Positions 1 through 8,780 of a DNA stretch of 64,000 nt are shown one piece after another. The stretch spans positions 19,629 through 83,628 of the forward strand of contig CAUJDW010000042.1 of NCBI GenBank assembly GCA_963169455.1, given 5' to 3'. A program made the translations under genes and the position numbers. Below the pieces are notes generated by a model. That model was given only the letters and a program-made list of their open reading frames with translations, made no database searches and had not been told where the DNA came from. The DNA comes from Bacteroidota bacterium. Its GTDB lineage: Bacteria > Bacteroidota > Bacteroidia > Chitinophagales > Saprospiraceae. Numbering within the stretch: position 1 is the stretch's first letter; the number at the start of each line of letters is the position of its first letter.

Positions 1-2
1 GC

Positions 3-728
3 GATGGCGGCAAATTGCCCAACCAGACGGGGCTAAGCCGCAAACACATCTTCGAGGCCTGCCACGCCTCCCTCAAGCGCCTGCAGGTGGACTATATCGA
101 CCTGTACTTTTGCCACCGCCCGGACAAGAACACCCCTATCGAAGAAACAGTCTGGGCTATGAACCACCTCATTCAACAGGGCAAAATCCTCTATTGGGGC
201 GTCTCCGAATGGTCGGCCCAGGAGATTATGGAAGCCCACATGGTTGCCCGCAGCATGAACCTCATAGGCCCCGTCATGGAACAGCCGCAGTACAACATGT
301 TCCACCGGAAAAGAGTGGAAGTGGAATACAGCCAGGTTTACAAAACAGTGGGCCTGGGCACAACCATCTGGTCGCCCCTGGCTTCCGGAGTGCTGACGGA
401 TAAATACCTGGACGGATTCCCAAAAGGAACCCGCCTGGGCATGGAAGGCCTGGAATGGCTCCGGGACAGCTCCCTGACTGCAGAACGGCTCGACAAGGTG
501 CGGAAACTAAAACCGCTGGCCGATGAACTCGGTGCAAGCATTGCAACCCTCGCCATCGCCTGGTGCCTGAAAAACCCCAACGTCAGCTCGGTTATTCTCG
601 GAGGCTCCAAAATCACCCAGCTCGAAGAGAATCTCAAAGCCCTGGATTTAATCCCAAAGCTCACTCCTGATGTAATGGAACGTATCGAAGGCATCCTGGA
701 AAACAAACCGGCGCAGCCTGCCCTTTAG
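3..728 (+). CDS. Aldo/keto reductase, 5'-truncated by window edge
   Basis: This is the C-terminal roughly 241 residues of an NAD(P)H-dependent aldo/keto reductase, a TIM-barrel oxidoreductase that reduces carbonyl compounds. The frame is open to the left edge (visible residues begin DGGKLPNQ), so the true start, catalytic Asp/Tyr and Lys lie outside the window. The conserved His is visible in 'YIDLYFCHRPDK', followed by 'GVSEWS', 'EQPQYNMFHR' and the NADP-binding 'GGSKITQLEENLKALD' near the C terminus. 'QPQYNMFHRKRVEVE' and 'WSPLASGVLTDKY' resemble the Kv-beta/AKR6 branch more than short AKRs, but the physiological substrate is unknown. It converges on the lipoprotein gene downstream. Confidence 0.93.
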   Translation, partial: DGGKLPNQTGLSRKHIFEACHASLKRLQVDYIDLYFCHRPDKNTPIEETVWAMNHLIQQGKILYWGVSEWSAQEIMEAHMVARSMNLIGPVMEQPQYNMFHRKRVEVEYSQVYKTVGLGTTIWSPLASGVLTDKYLDGFPKGTRLGMEGLEWLRDSSLTAERLDKVRKLKPLADELGASIATLAIAWCLKNPNVSSVILGGSKITQLEENLKALDLIPKLTPDVMERIEGILENKPAQPAL

Positions 729-751
729 GGCTTAGATGCTGCCGGCATAGT

Positions 752-772
752 GGGCCTGCCCGGAACAGGCCT
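752..772. terminator. Possible bidirectional stem-loop between convergent genes
   Basis: GGCCTG (753-758) pairs with CAGGCC (766-771) around a 7-nt loop, extendable by one G-T pair. It sits between the stops of the aldo/keto reductase and the converging lipoprotein gene. There is no strong T-tract, so termination activity is only inferred from position. Confidence 0.3.
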
Positions 773-800
773 GCGTTCCAACTTAAACAGTGGCCGCTGC

Positions 801-1958
801 TCAATCAAAAGCCATAGACAAACGGCGCCTGAGCTGCCAGCGCAGGTTGTCAACGGCATTGTCCAGCATCGTCCAGTCGGAAGGGAACATCCAGCAGGTT
901 CCAACGGCCGAAGCGCATTGCCCGTCGAGGGCTCGTTCATCACCAGTAACAGTTGTGTACTCATTGGACCATGAATCGTGGCCTGTAAGCGCCGTGCGGT
1001 AAGTTTCCACACCCGTCCCGGTATCGATGAGCCTCAAAACCAGGCTGGCGTCAGCGCTCTTGCTCTGGCGGGTGGCCGTCACGGTAGCCGACACCTGGAT
1101 GTACTGGGTTTCCTTCACTTCGACGAAAGCAGAGTCCTTGGGGCTCCACTCCTGGCGGGTAATAAAGCCATTTTCCACCTCGGCCGTGGCGTGGCAGGTA
1201 TGCACCTCCTGATGTTCGCCACTGACATACAAGCCGTCAAAATAGATTTCCAGTTCATAGTCTATAGCCTGCCCGTCGGGAGCCGTGAGATAAACCACCT
1301 GCCAGCCGTCGCGCATAGGGAAGGCAAGGCCCTGCAGCAGCCGGTTCATCTGGTGGTTCTCCTGGTACAGGCCCCACGGCCCCGCTACCGGCCTGAGCAG
1401 GATATGCGTTGTACCCAGTTGCTGCATTTCCCGGTGCAGGGCCAGGCTTTGCCGGAAACCGGGAAGGTACTGCCAGCAGCTTTCCAGATATGAAAAAGCA
1501 TGCCGTGCCGCCTGCCTGTTGCCGGAGCGGGCAGCGGGCACGTACTCCTGGGCCCGGGCGTAATAATAAATGGCGGACTTCTCCCGGGCCTCTTCGATCA
1601 ATGCCTCCACCGGAATGGTGTCGGCCTCCGGATAGATACCCGCCTGCGCCAGTTTTTCCAGTACTGCCGCCATCCGGCTCTGCCGCCGGCTGATCACCTG
1701 GGCTTTTTCGAATACGCGGGGCCATAGTTCCGGCATGCGGGAAGCCACCCAGTCCCCGAGGATTGCACTATCGCGGGCGGCCAGGGCTCGGGCCGACTGC
1801 CGCAGCCCATCCAGGTTTTTTTCCTTGAGCCTGCCCCGCTGCAGGCGGTTCAGGCTCAACTGCAGGGCTTTGTCAGGATTTCCCCTTTCCAGGAGTTTCT
1901 GAGGGCCGGCGCAGGAACAGAGGAGCATGGACAGAAGGAGGAAGCAGATGGTCTTCAT
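801..1958 (-). CDS. Putative lipoprotein of unknown function (385 aa)
   Basis: Function not recognised. The start is set at the ATG that begins a lipoprotein signal peptide, 'MKTICFLLLSMLLCSCAG', with the lipobox Cys at residue 16; an in-frame start 12 codons upstream would put charged residues before the signal. The N-terminal third ('RGNPDKALQLSLNRLQRGRLKE', residues about 25-45, and following helices) looks like a short helical repeat or TPR-like region. The C-terminal half is beta-rich, with a 'YELEIYFDGLY' segment and alternating T/V strands. It is presumably anchored in the outer membrane facing the periplasm. It stands alone, convergent with the upstream reductase and 135 bp downstream of the decarboxylase stop on the same strand. 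Confidence 0.8.
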   Translation of the reverse strand: MKTICFLLLSMLLCSCAGPQKLLERGNPDKALQLSLNRLQRGRLKEKNLDGLRQSARALAARDSAILGDWVASRMPELWPRVFEKAQVISRRQSRMAAVLEKLAQAGIYPEADTIPVEALIEEAREKSAIYYYARAQEYVPAARSGNRQAARHAFSYLESCWQYLPGFRQSLALHREMQQLGTTHILLRPVAGPWGLYQENHQMNRLLQGLAFPMRDGWQVVYLTAPDGQAIDYELEIYFDGLYVSGEHQEVHTCHATAEVENGFITRQEWSPKDSAFVEVKETQYIQVSATVTATRQSKSADASLVLRLIDTGTGVETYRTALTGHDSWSNEYTTVTGDERALDGQCASAVGTCWMFPSDWTMLDNAVDNLRWQLRRRLSMAFD

Positions 1959-2093
1959 AGCTATCCTGGTTTTTTCCCAAAATAGCACCTCCACTGCAAT
2001 CTCCCCATTAAGGAAAATTTAAACCCTTTCAGGGGCGGTGTTAAAAAAGCTACGGGAAAAGGGTGCGTTTTAACACTTTGTTTTTTTTAAATT

Positions 2094-3545
2094 TTAAGGC
2101 GTTTGCAAAAATTTGCGATCAGCGAGAACCAAGCCCAGCAAGCCTTTTATGTCCTGCCGGGAAGTGAAAGGGTTGCTCAGCGTGACGCGCAGAAATACCC
2201 GCCCCCTCAGATTGGTCTTTACAATATAGTACCGCCCATCCTCCACCAAAGCCTGCCGGATGGCTTCATTGAGGGCGTTCACTTCCTTGTCATCCAGCCC
2301 ATGGGGCCGGCGCCGGAAACAAACGATGTTGCACTGCGGCTCCACTGCCAGTTCAAGTTCCGGCGTTTCCCGGACAAGGGCGGCAAATTCCCGGCCCAGC
2401 TCCATAACCTTGCCGAGGTATTGCTCCCACAGTTCGGGGCCATAGGTGCGCAGGAGAGCGTAAGCCTTCAGCCCCATCATCAGTTTAGTGCATTCGAAGG
2501 TGCGCTTTGCCAGGTTGTACCATTCTTCATCCGTTTCTTTGGCCCATAAATATTGAGCCTGCTGGCTGAAGGTGCGAAAAGCGTGGTTCCCGTTGCGATA
2601 AATGAGCGCAGTGGCCACTGCCGGTGTAAGAAGCATTTTGTGGAAGTCCATAACCACCGAATCAGCCTGCCCGACGCCGGACAGGAGGTGGCTATGCTGC
2701 GGTGAAAAGGCCAGGGCGCCGCCATGGGCGCCATCGACGTGAAACCAAAGCCCACGGGCCCGGCAGAAGCCGGCAATGGCTGCCAGATTGTCGAAAGAGC
2801 CGGTGGAAGTGGTGCAGGCGCTGCCCACCACTGCGATCACAATGCGCCCTTCCCGGCTGGCCTTTTCATAATATTCCGGGAGCAGTTCCGTGCGCATGCG
2901 GTACGAGTCATCGGCCGGCACTTTGACAATGCCGCCCTCGCCCCAACCCATGATGCGCACGGCGCGGCTGACACAGTAGTGCGCTTCTTCCGAAACCAAT
3001 AAAGCCAGTTTTTCATGCTGGCCTTCCTGCCAGGCAGCTGAAGGCGCCATGGCGCTGCGGGCCGTCAGCAGGGCCGTCAGGTTGGCCAGGGTTCCGCCCG
3101 AAGTCATCACGCCACCGGCGTCCGGGCCGAAACCCATTTTTTCGGCAACGGCCTGGACAACCTTCCGCTCGATGGCGGTGCCTGCAGCGCCCATTTCATA
3201 GACGCCCATGCCGTTGTTCAGGAAACCGTCAACCAGGCTGGCCAGTGCAGCCAATGGCGCAGCAGGGCTGATCTGATGGCCCATGTATCGGGGATGCGAA
3301 ATCCGGATGGAATGCTGAAGGACTTTCTCAAATAAGGCAATCGGAGAAGCACCCTGTTCCCGGCTGAAGTCTTCTTCCCAGAACCGGAAGGAAGCTTCAG
3401 GCTCCAACCAGGGCAGCGCCTGCTCCAATGCCCCGCTGGTGGAGGCATGCAGGAAATCTGCGAGCAAATCAATGAGTTCGTGGCCTGTTTGGCGAAAGCT
3501 TTCGGCATCGAAAGCCTCGTGGATGAGCTTATCATTGTGCGTCAT
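2094..3545 (-). CDS. Group II PLP-dependent amino acid decarboxylase
   Basis: A fold-type I pyridoxal-phosphate enzyme of the aromatic-L-amino-acid/glutamate/diaminobutyrate decarboxylase superfamily, which removes the alpha-carboxylate of an amino acid. Visible landmarks are 'MTSGGTLANLTALLTAR' (cofactor phosphate loop), 'HYCVSRAVRIMG', 'GSACTTSTGSFDNL', 'HVDGAHGGAL' (the Asp/His that hold the PLP ring) and 'VVMDFHKMLLTP' with the Schiff-base Lys. The length of 483 aa is normal for the family. The ATG at 3545 was chosen; a TTG five codons upstream is also possible. Substrate cannot be told from sequence reading: tyrosine, glutamate, diaminobutyrate and sulfinoalanine enzymes all share these motifs. 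It is divergent from the amidase gene with only 70 bp between them. Confidence 0.9.
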   Translation of the reverse strand: MTHNDKLIHEAFDAESFRQTGHELIDLLADFLHASTSGALEQALPWLEPEASFRFWEEDFSREQGASPIALFEKVLQHSIRISHPRYMGHQISPAAPLAALASLVDGFLNNGMGVYEMGAAGTAIERKVVQAVAEKMGFGPDAGGVMTSGGTLANLTALLTARSAMAPSAAWQEGQHEKLALLVSEEAHYCVSRAVRIMGWGEGGIVKVPADDSYRMRTELLPEYYEKASREGRIVIAVVGSACTTSTGSFDNLAAIAGFCRARGLWFHVDGAHGGALAFSPQHSHLLSGVGQADSVVMDFHKMLLTPAVATALIYRNGNHAFRTFSQQAQYLWAKETDEEWYNLAKRTFECTKLMMGLKAYALLRTYGPELWEQYLGKVMELGREFAALVRETPELELAVEPQCNIVCFRRRPHGLDDKEVNALNEAIRQALVEDGRYYIVKTNLRGRVFLRVTLSNPFTSRQDIKGLLGLVLADRKFLQTP

Positions 3546-3615
3546 ATCCGTGGAAGGCAATTTGTGACATGAAAATATGAAGTAGATTTAATATCTTTTC
3601 GGGCAGACAAATCTA

Positions 3616-5115
3616 ATGAATCCATACAAAACGATGACCTTCGAAGAATACCGCCAATACGACGCGCTCGGCCTGGCCGGGCTCATCCGAAAAAAAGAAG
3701 TGACGGCGAGCGAACTGGTGGAAGTCGCAATCACCAGAGCCGAAAGTGTCAATCCGGCAATTAATGCCATTGTCCACCCGCTCTATGACATGGCCCGGGA
3801 GATGGCCCGGCAGGCCGGCCCGAACAGCATCTTTGCCGGGCAGCCCTTCCTGCTCAAGGACCTCGCCCTGGAAGTAGCCGGCACGCCCCGGTGCTCCGGC
3901 TGCCAGGGCTACCGGAACTACATCTCCGAATCGGACAGCATCATCGTGGAGCGCTACCGCAAGGCCGGGCTTTCCTTCCTGGGAAAAACAAACACCCCGG
4001 AATTCGGGCTTACCCCCTACACTGAACCCCGGCTCTTCGGCCCTACGCGCAACCCCTGGAACCTCGGGCGCTCTGCGGGCGGCTCCAGCGGAGGCTCAGG
4101 GGCGGCGGTGGCGGCAGGGATTACGCCTCTGGCCACTGCCAGCGACGGAGGCGGCTCCATTCGCATTCCGGCTTCCTGCAATGGCCTTTTCGGGCTCAAA
4201 CCCAGCCGGGGCAGGATATCTCTGGGCATGGGCGCCGCCGAAGGCTGGTCGGGCGCCATTATGGAACACTGCGTGAGCCGCTCGGTGCGCGACAGCGCCG
4301 CCCTGCTCGACGCCATACAGGGCTCTGCCCCCGGCGACCCCTTCCTCGCCGCACCACCGGAAAAACCTTACCTGGAAACAATAAAAGAAGCGCCGGGAAA
4401 ACTGCGAATCGCCTTCAGCACCGCGCATCCCCTGGGGCACGAACTCCACCCGGAATGCATACGGGCAGTGGAGAATACGGCTCAGCTCCTGGAATCGCTC
4501 GGCCACGATGTGGAGATGGCCCCGCTACCCTATCACAGGGAAGACCTCACCAAGTCCTTCGTCATGATGGTCTTCGGGGAGGCCGCCGCTGACGTGCAGG
4601 AACTCGGCGAGTTCCTGGGCCGGCCGGTTACTTTCGCCGATGTGGAGGAAAGCACCATGGGCGTGGCATTGCTGGGGCGGGCTTTCTCCGCCAAAGACTA
4701 CGCCTACTACAGGCGAAAGTGGAACGGCCTGGCCCGGCGGGCGGGAGCTTTCCACCAGCAATACGACCTCATCCTGACATCCACCGTTTCCATGCCGCCT
4801 TTCCCCGTCGGGGCGCTGCAACCCACCGCCGGCGAAAAAAAGCTGGTGCGGGTGGCCAAAGCACTGGGCCTGCGGCAATCCCTGAAATCCAAGATCGATG
4901 AACTGGCGGAAAAATTGTTCTCTTACATCCCTTACACCCCCTATGCGAACATGACCGGGCAGCCGTCCATGTCTGTCCCCCTGCACTGGACGCCCGACGG
5001 GCTGCCGGTAGGGCTCATGTTTACCGCGGATATGGGCAGGGAGGATATCCTCTTCCGGCTCGCCGCCCAGCTGGAACAGGCACAGCCGTGGATGAACAAA
5101 GTGCCGGAGGTATGA
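3616..5115 (+). CDS. Amidase signature-family hydrolase
   Basis: A 499-aa amidase-signature enzyme that hydrolyses carboxamides with a Ser-cisSer-Lys triad. The Lys is in 'FLLKDLALEVAG' (around residue 78), the Gly/Ser-rich signature is 'GRSAGGSSGGSGAAVAAG' (around 154-171), and the nucleophile region is 'SDGGGSIRIPAS' (around 176-187). The C-terminal 'YTPYANMTGQPSMSVPLHW' and 'GLPVGLMF' are typical of stand-alone amidases, including 6-aminohexanoate-cyclic-dimer hydrolase-like enzymes, rather than GatA. The only gatC in the window is 14 kb away and is not co-oriented, so a GatA role is unlikely. It has no signal peptide, so is cytoplasmic. It is convergent with the next lipoprotein gene, 10 bp between stops. 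Confidence 0.92.
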   Translation: MNPYKTMTFEEYRQYDALGLAGLIRKKEVTASELVEVAITRAESVNPAINAIVHPLYDMAREMARQAGPNSIFAGQPFLLKDLALEVAGTPRCSGCQGYRNYISESDSIIVERYRKAGLSFLGKTNTPEFGLTPYTEPRLFGPTRNPWNLGRSAGGSSGGSGAAVAAGITPLATASDGGGSIRIPASCNGLFGLKPSRGRISLGMGAAEGWSGAIMEHCVSRSVRDSAALLDAIQGSAPGDPFLAAPPEKPYLETIKEAPGKLRIAFSTAHPLGHELHPECIRAVENTAQLLESLGHDVEMAPLPYHREDLTKSFVMMVFGEAAADVQELGEFLGRPVTFADVEESTMGVALLGRAFSAKDYAYYRRKWNGLARRAGAFHQQYDLILTSTVSMPPFPVGALQPTAGEKKLVRVAKALGLRQSLKSKIDELAEKLFSYIPYTPYANMTGQPSMSVPLHWTPDGLPVGLMFTADMGREDILFRLAAQLEQAQPWMNKVPEV

Positions 5116-5125
5116 CCCTCCTCTC

Positions 5126-5878
5126 CTATTCTTTCTCCCTGAGGCTGTCGGCCATGGCGCCGAAGTCCCGGGCATAGCGTTGGCGCTCCGCTTTGGGGCA
5201 GGTCATCTGCAGAAAGATGAATTTTTCGGGGCGGATAAAAATAGCCTGCATCACCTGAATTTCCTCACCGGAGGGCAGGCTGCCGAAACTGGTGGCATAA
5301 AAGGCCTGGCGGCGAGGGTCGACAAGGGGGCGGGGAAACTGGGTGCTCTCCAGGTGCGCCGGCAAAGCCTCGGCCAGGCTTGCCTCCGTGAGAAACCGCC
5401 CCCCCGATTGCATGCGGATGCTTTCCAGAGAAGGAGCCTCCCGGTCCAGGGGTTCCACCCCAATGGTGACTACCGGCAACTGAAGGGCCTTGCCGGCATT
5501 CTTCTTCAGCACCAGCCCACCCACCATTTTGAAGGCCGGCGTCCGCTTGGAATAGGAGGATGTGAATTCGGAAAGGGCGGGCAACTGGTTATCGGGCAGA
5601 GCCGACCAGCTTGCCTTGTCAAAATCGAAACCGAAACCAGCGCCGGCATCAGAAAAAGCGAGCACGGAAAGGTCGGGCACGGAAAGTTCCTGCCTGGCCT
5701 GTTCGAGAGCACTGGCCACTGCCGGTGGCGGGGCGCTGCTGCCCTCTCCCGCAGCCTGGCTTTCCGCCGGGCTGCCGGCCTTCCCCGGCGCTGCAGCATT
5801 GGATTCCTGTGAATTATCATTTTTGCAGGCCCACAGCCCGAAGGCAAGCAGGCAGGCGACGATCGTCTTCAAATACAT
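5126..5878 (-). CDS. Putative lipoprotein of unknown function (250 aa)
   Basis: No domain recognised. The start is the ATG giving 'MYLKTIVACLLAFGLWACKND', a clean lipoprotein signal with the Cys at residue 18; longer in-frame starts would add 47 residues lacking signal-peptide character. After the Cys comes a low-complexity linker rich in Ala, Gly, Ser and Pro (residues about 25-60), then a mixed alpha/beta region with 'FDKASWSALPDNQLPALSEF' and 'FYATSFGSLPSGEEIQVMQAIF'. The linker suggests a tethered globular periplasmic or surface domain. The downstream neighbour is the convergent amidase; upstream lies the PDZ gene in the same orientation. Confidence 0.8.
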   Translation of the reverse strand: MYLKTIVACLLAFGLWACKNDNSQESNAAAPGKAGSPAESQAAGEGSSAPPPAVASALEQARQELSVPDLSVLAFSDAGAGFGFDFDKASWSALPDNQLPALSEFTSSYSKRTPAFKMVGGLVLKKNAGKALQLPVVTIGVEPLDREAPSLESIRMQSGGRFLTEASLAEALPAHLESTQFPRPLVDPRRQAFYATSFGSLPSGEEIQVMQAIFIRPEKFIFLQMTCPKAERQRYARDFGAMADSLREKE

Positions 5879-5975
5879 GGATGAAGATGGTTTGGTGAAA
5901 TAAGGCGCAAAATAAGAAACTTGGATGGTTATTATAAGGCGCGCCTCACTCCACCGGATAGCCGAAGTGCAGGAG

Positions 5976-6010
5976 TGGTTGAATGGCCGGCAACTCCAGC
6001 CATTCAACCA
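5976..6010. terminator. 12-bp perfect stem-loop just after the PDZ gene
   Basis: TGGTTGAATGGC (5976-5987) is the exact reverse complement of GCCATTCAACCA (5999-6010), with an 11-nt loop. It lies 6 nt past the stop of the minus-strand PDZ gene and upstream of the next lipoprotein gene. There is no U-tract, so it may be a weak terminator or an mRNA 3'-end stabiliser. Confidence 0.45.
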
Positions 6011-6015
6011 TTCGA

Positions 6016-7395
6016 TCACGCTCTGTTGAGCAGCACCAACTGCCTGGCCACCAGTTTGTCGCCCTGCCGGACGGTGAGGGTCAGCGTGCCGGGGGTGGCG
6101 TCGCGCAGGCCGATCTCCTCATTGAAGTAGCCGTCGAAGTTGCTGAGCTGGCGCTGGAAGACGATACGCCCGCTGGCGTCGGCCAGTTGAATGAGGGTCG
6201 GAACGGGCTCCGCGCGGAACTGCACGTTGACATAACTGAAAGCCGGGTTGGGAAAAGTTTTGAAATCCTGCAGCTCCAGCGTATTGTCAGGCATCTCCAG
6301 AGGGGCCGGGGCCTGAGGTTGTTCCACGATGCTTTCCTGCTGCTCCTGCTGCTCATTGGTGCAGATCAGGAAGCGGGTGTCGAATTTCATCTCCTGCCCG
6401 TTGCGCAATACCGAAAGCGTGAATTCCTGGCCCGGTTCGTGTTTGTCGCGTTCGGCCAGCAGTTCCTCGTTATTGTTGACGGGTACGCCGTCCATGGCGA
6501 GGATGATATCACCTGACTGCAAACCCGCCGCTTCGGCCGGGGTTTTGCCTATGATGCCGGTCACCTGCACGCCGCGGCCGGCGGAGGCCTGCCCGCCCAC
6601 ATATACCCCGATGAACACTTTACAGGGGTTGCGCTCCTCATTGAGCACCCAGCGGGTGTATTCCTTTTCGCCAAGAGTAAGTTGCACTTCCATAGGCTGG
6701 CCGCCGCGCAGATACTGAACGGCCACTGTTTCGCCGGCTTGCAACCCGCCCAACACGCCGCGCAGGCCGTGTTCGCCATTGGTCGCCTGCCCGCTGATGG
6801 CCGTGACGACGTCGCCCTGCTGCAGCCCGGCAGCTTCCGCAGGGCCGCCGGCGACAATGCCGTCCAGTTTAACCCCAGCCCCGCCTTCGGCATGGCCGGG
6901 ATAAACGCCCAGGAAAGCCTTCAGGGCCGGTTCGGGCCGCAAATGAGGCTCCCCGCCATCAGCCCCCTGGCGCCAGTTGAAGTGGTAATCGCCGGGTTCC
7001 ACATCCCCGTGCAGAATGATCTTCATGTTCTCCAACTCATGCTTCATGCCCTCCTTATCCATCTGGCCGGCGCCGGCGGGCGCTTTGCCGCGGCGAAACA
7101 AAAAGATGGCTTCCCCCTCCTCTGCCTTTGGTGCTTCGTTCATGCTATCGTCCGACAGGAGGTGGAATTCCAGGTTTCTGCCTTCCGCATCTTCCAAATC
7201 TTTGATAATCGGCTGTACATTTTCTCCCGCCCTGATGCGCCTCTTGACCGTTGTGACGACGCCATCCTCGTTCTCGATTTTCTGAATGATGATGACTTCG
7301 CCGCCTTCAGAAGCGTTGTTCTGGGCGTTCAGGCCGGGGTTTGCCCAGCAAAGCAAGGCGAAAACGCCCGCCATTTGAAGTATGAAATTCTTCAT
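6016..7395 (-). CDS. Secreted double-PDZ protein with T9SS sorting domain
   Basis: A 459-aa exported protein. The ATG at 7395 gives the signal peptide 'MKNFILQMAGVFALLCWANPGLNAQ'; an upstream in-frame start adds 19 unlikely residues. PDZ 1 spans roughly 160-240 ('FLGVYPG', 'GGPAEAAGLQQGDVVTAISG') and PDZ 2 roughly 255-340 ('FIGVYVGG', 'KTPAEAAGLQSGDIILAMDG'). A glutamine-rich linker follows, then a C-terminal region (about 370-459, 'FKTFPNPAFSYVNVQF', 'ADASGRIVFQRQL') that matches type IX secretion type A sorting domains. No protease domain is present, unlike DegP/DegS. By family knowledge it is exported through the T9SS and attached to the cell surface; a peptide-binding role is inference. 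Confidence 0.88.
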   Translation of the reverse strand: MKNFILQMAGVFALLCWANPGLNAQNNASEGGEVIIIQKIENEDGVVTTVKRRIRAGENVQPIIKDLEDAEGRNLEFHLLSDDSMNEAPKAEEGEAIFLFRRGKAPAGAGQMDKEGMKHELENMKIILHGDVEPGDYHFNWRQGADGGEPHLRPEPALKAFLGVYPGHAEGGAGVKLDGIVAGGPAEAAGLQQGDVVTAISGQATNGEHGLRGVLGGLQAGETVAVQYLRGGQPMEVQLTLGEKEYTRWVLNEERNPCKVFIGVYVGGQASAGRGVQVTGIIGKTPAEAAGLQSGDIILAMDGVPVNNNEELLAERDKHEPGQEFTLSVLRNGQEMKFDTRFLICTNEQQEQQESIVEQPQAPAPLEMPDNTLELQDFKTFPNPAFSYVNVQFRAEPVPTLIQLADASGRIVFQRQLSNFDGYFNEEIGLRDATPGTLTLTVRQGDKLVARQLVLLNRA

Positions 7396-7439
7396 AATAA
7401 CAGCTGTTTTAAGTGATAAAAAGTAAGGAATAACACGCC

Positions 7440-7453
7440 GTTGCCGAAGCAAC
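7440..7453 (-). other. cUUCGg tetraloop hairpin in the PDZ gene leader
   Basis: Read on the minus strand, GTTGC-TTCG-GCAAC forms a 5-bp stem closed by a UUCG tetraloop, about 45 nt upstream of the PDZ gene start. UUCG loops closed by C-G are exceptionally stable in RNA. A role in mRNA stability or translation of the PDZ gene is inference only. Confidence 0.35.
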
Positions 7454-7604
7454 TTTGCCCTGATGACGGTTCAGGCGTCAAAAAGTTGCAGCTTTACGGG
7501 AAGGACAAAAGGAATTGGCAAACGTTGCAGGAAAGGGCGGTTGCGCCCCGCTTCTGCCGGCAGTGATATACATTTTGATATTGCCCCCACGCCATAAATG
7601 GGCT

Positions 7605-8051
7605 TTATTGCCGTACTTTATCCAGCGCCCAGCGATAAATATCATGGTACATTAAAGGATGGGCTTGTTCCACCGGCAACCATAACAGCGTATGGTCATC
7701 CTCCACTTTAAGGGCGGGGTCAAAACCGATGGGCTTCACGAGGAAAAAGTACCCGGCCTTGTTGACGTAGCGCTGATTGTCGGCGTTGTAAAAGTACTCT
7801 GCCGCAACACCCAGGTAGGCGTCAATCTTCACCAGAAGGCCTGTTTCCTCAGCCACTTCCCGGATGATGGCCTGTTCTTTTGTTTCCCCCGGTTCGATGC
7901 CGCCGCCGGCCAGAAAGTAGTCGCCCTCACCATTGCGCACTAGGCCCAGCAGGCCCTGCTCATTGAAGAAAACTGCGTAACTGCCGGGGCGGGTGAAAAA
8001 AGGCATACCTGGAGGAAGGCTGCCGAACTGGATTCGAAAGGTTGTTTCCAT
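7605..8051 (-). CDS. Nudix hydrolase
   Basis: A 148-aa Nudix-fold pyrophosphohydrolase. The full signature G-x5-E-x7-R-E-x2-E-E-x-G is present from Gly50 to Gly71 ('GGIEPGETKEQ' then 'REVAEETG'), so the metal-binding glutamates are intact. The start is the ATG at 8051; the longer open frame upstream contains non-conserved, positively charged sequence. Substrate is not predictable: nucleoside diphosphate derivatives such as 8-oxo-dGTP, ADP-ribose or diadenosine polyphosphates are all possible. It is divergent from the TMEM175-like channel with about 150 bp between starts, and lies upstream of the PDZ gene in the same orientation with a 209-bp gap. Confidence 0.92.
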   Translation of the reverse strand: METTFRIQFGSLPPGMPFFTRPGSYAVFFNEQGLLGLVRNGEGDYFLAGGGIEPGETKEQAIIREVAEETGLLVKIDAYLGVAAEYFYNADNQRYVNKAGYFFLVKPIGFDPALKVEDDHTLLWLPVEQAHPLMYHDIYRWALDKVRQ

Positions 8052-8198
8052 AGTATCAGGATTTGATGTTCTGTCAAAAAAACATCTGGCATAAAATAGT
8101 TCCCGAGAGGCAAAAAAAGGCGCGATGAACCATTTCACCACCTTTTTGTTTTTTCTCGATTTTGACATACCTTTCTTCCACCAAAATCTCCGGAATTC

Positions 8199-8780
8199 AT
8201 GCAAAAAAGCCGTTTGGAAGCATTCAGCGATGGGGTGCTGGCAATTATCATAACCATTATGGTGCTGGAGCTGAAGGTTCCTCACGGAGCGGATTTTTCG
8301 GCCCTCGCGCCTCTGTTGCCGGTATTGCTGAGCTATATTTTAAGCTTTATCTACATCGCCATATACTGGAATAACCACCACCACCTGCTGCAAACTGCCA
8401 AAAGGATCCACGGAGGGATACTGTGGGCCAACATGCACCTGTTGTTCTGGTTGTCCCTGGTTCCTTTCGCGACCGGCTGGATGGGCGAAAACCACTTCGC
8501 ACCGGGGCCTATGGCTTTGTACGGCATCGTCCTGCTCATGGCCGCCGTGGCATACTATGTTTTACAACTCCAGATCCTCGCCAGGGATGGTAAAGATTCC
8601 CTGCTGGCTCAGGCTATCGGCAAAGATTATAAAGGCAAAATGTCAGTCGTTTTGTATATCATCGCCATCCCCGCTTCTTTTCTCAACCAATGGGCCGCCG
8701 CGGGAATATATGTCCTCGTCGCACTGATCTGGCTGATTCCGGACCGGCGCATTGAACGTGCATTCAACAGCAATTCCTGA
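8199..8780 (+). CDS. TMEM175-family (DUF1211) potassium channel subunit
   Basis: A 193-aa membrane protein with about six transmembrane helices. The family hallmark R-x3-F-S-D-G is at residues 5-12 ('RLEAFSDGVLAI') in helix 1, where the hydrophobic gate/filter residues lie in bacterial TMEM175 homologues. A His-rich 'WNNHHHLLQ' segment follows helix 2 (around 57-66), also typical of the family. Bacterial members assemble as tetramers and conduct K+ with weak selectivity. It is divergent from the Nudix gene. Its TGA is followed by an uninterrupted same-frame extension, annotated separately. Confidence 0.92.
   Translation: MQKSRLEAFSDGVLAIIITIMVLELKVPHGADFSALAPLLPVLLSYILSFIYIAIYWNNHHHLLQTAKRIHGGILWANMHLLFWLSLVPFATGWMGENHFAPGPMALYGIVLLMAAVAYYVLQLQILARDGKDSLLAQAIGKDYKGKMSVVLYIIAIPASFLNQWAAAGIYVLVALIWLIPDRRIERAFNSNS

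Noticed and set aside
3592..3599. TATCTTTT as a -7 promoter box for the amidase gene
   Set aside because: It differs from TAnnTTTG at the last base and the nearest TTTG lies 27 bp upstream, beyond the usual spacing.
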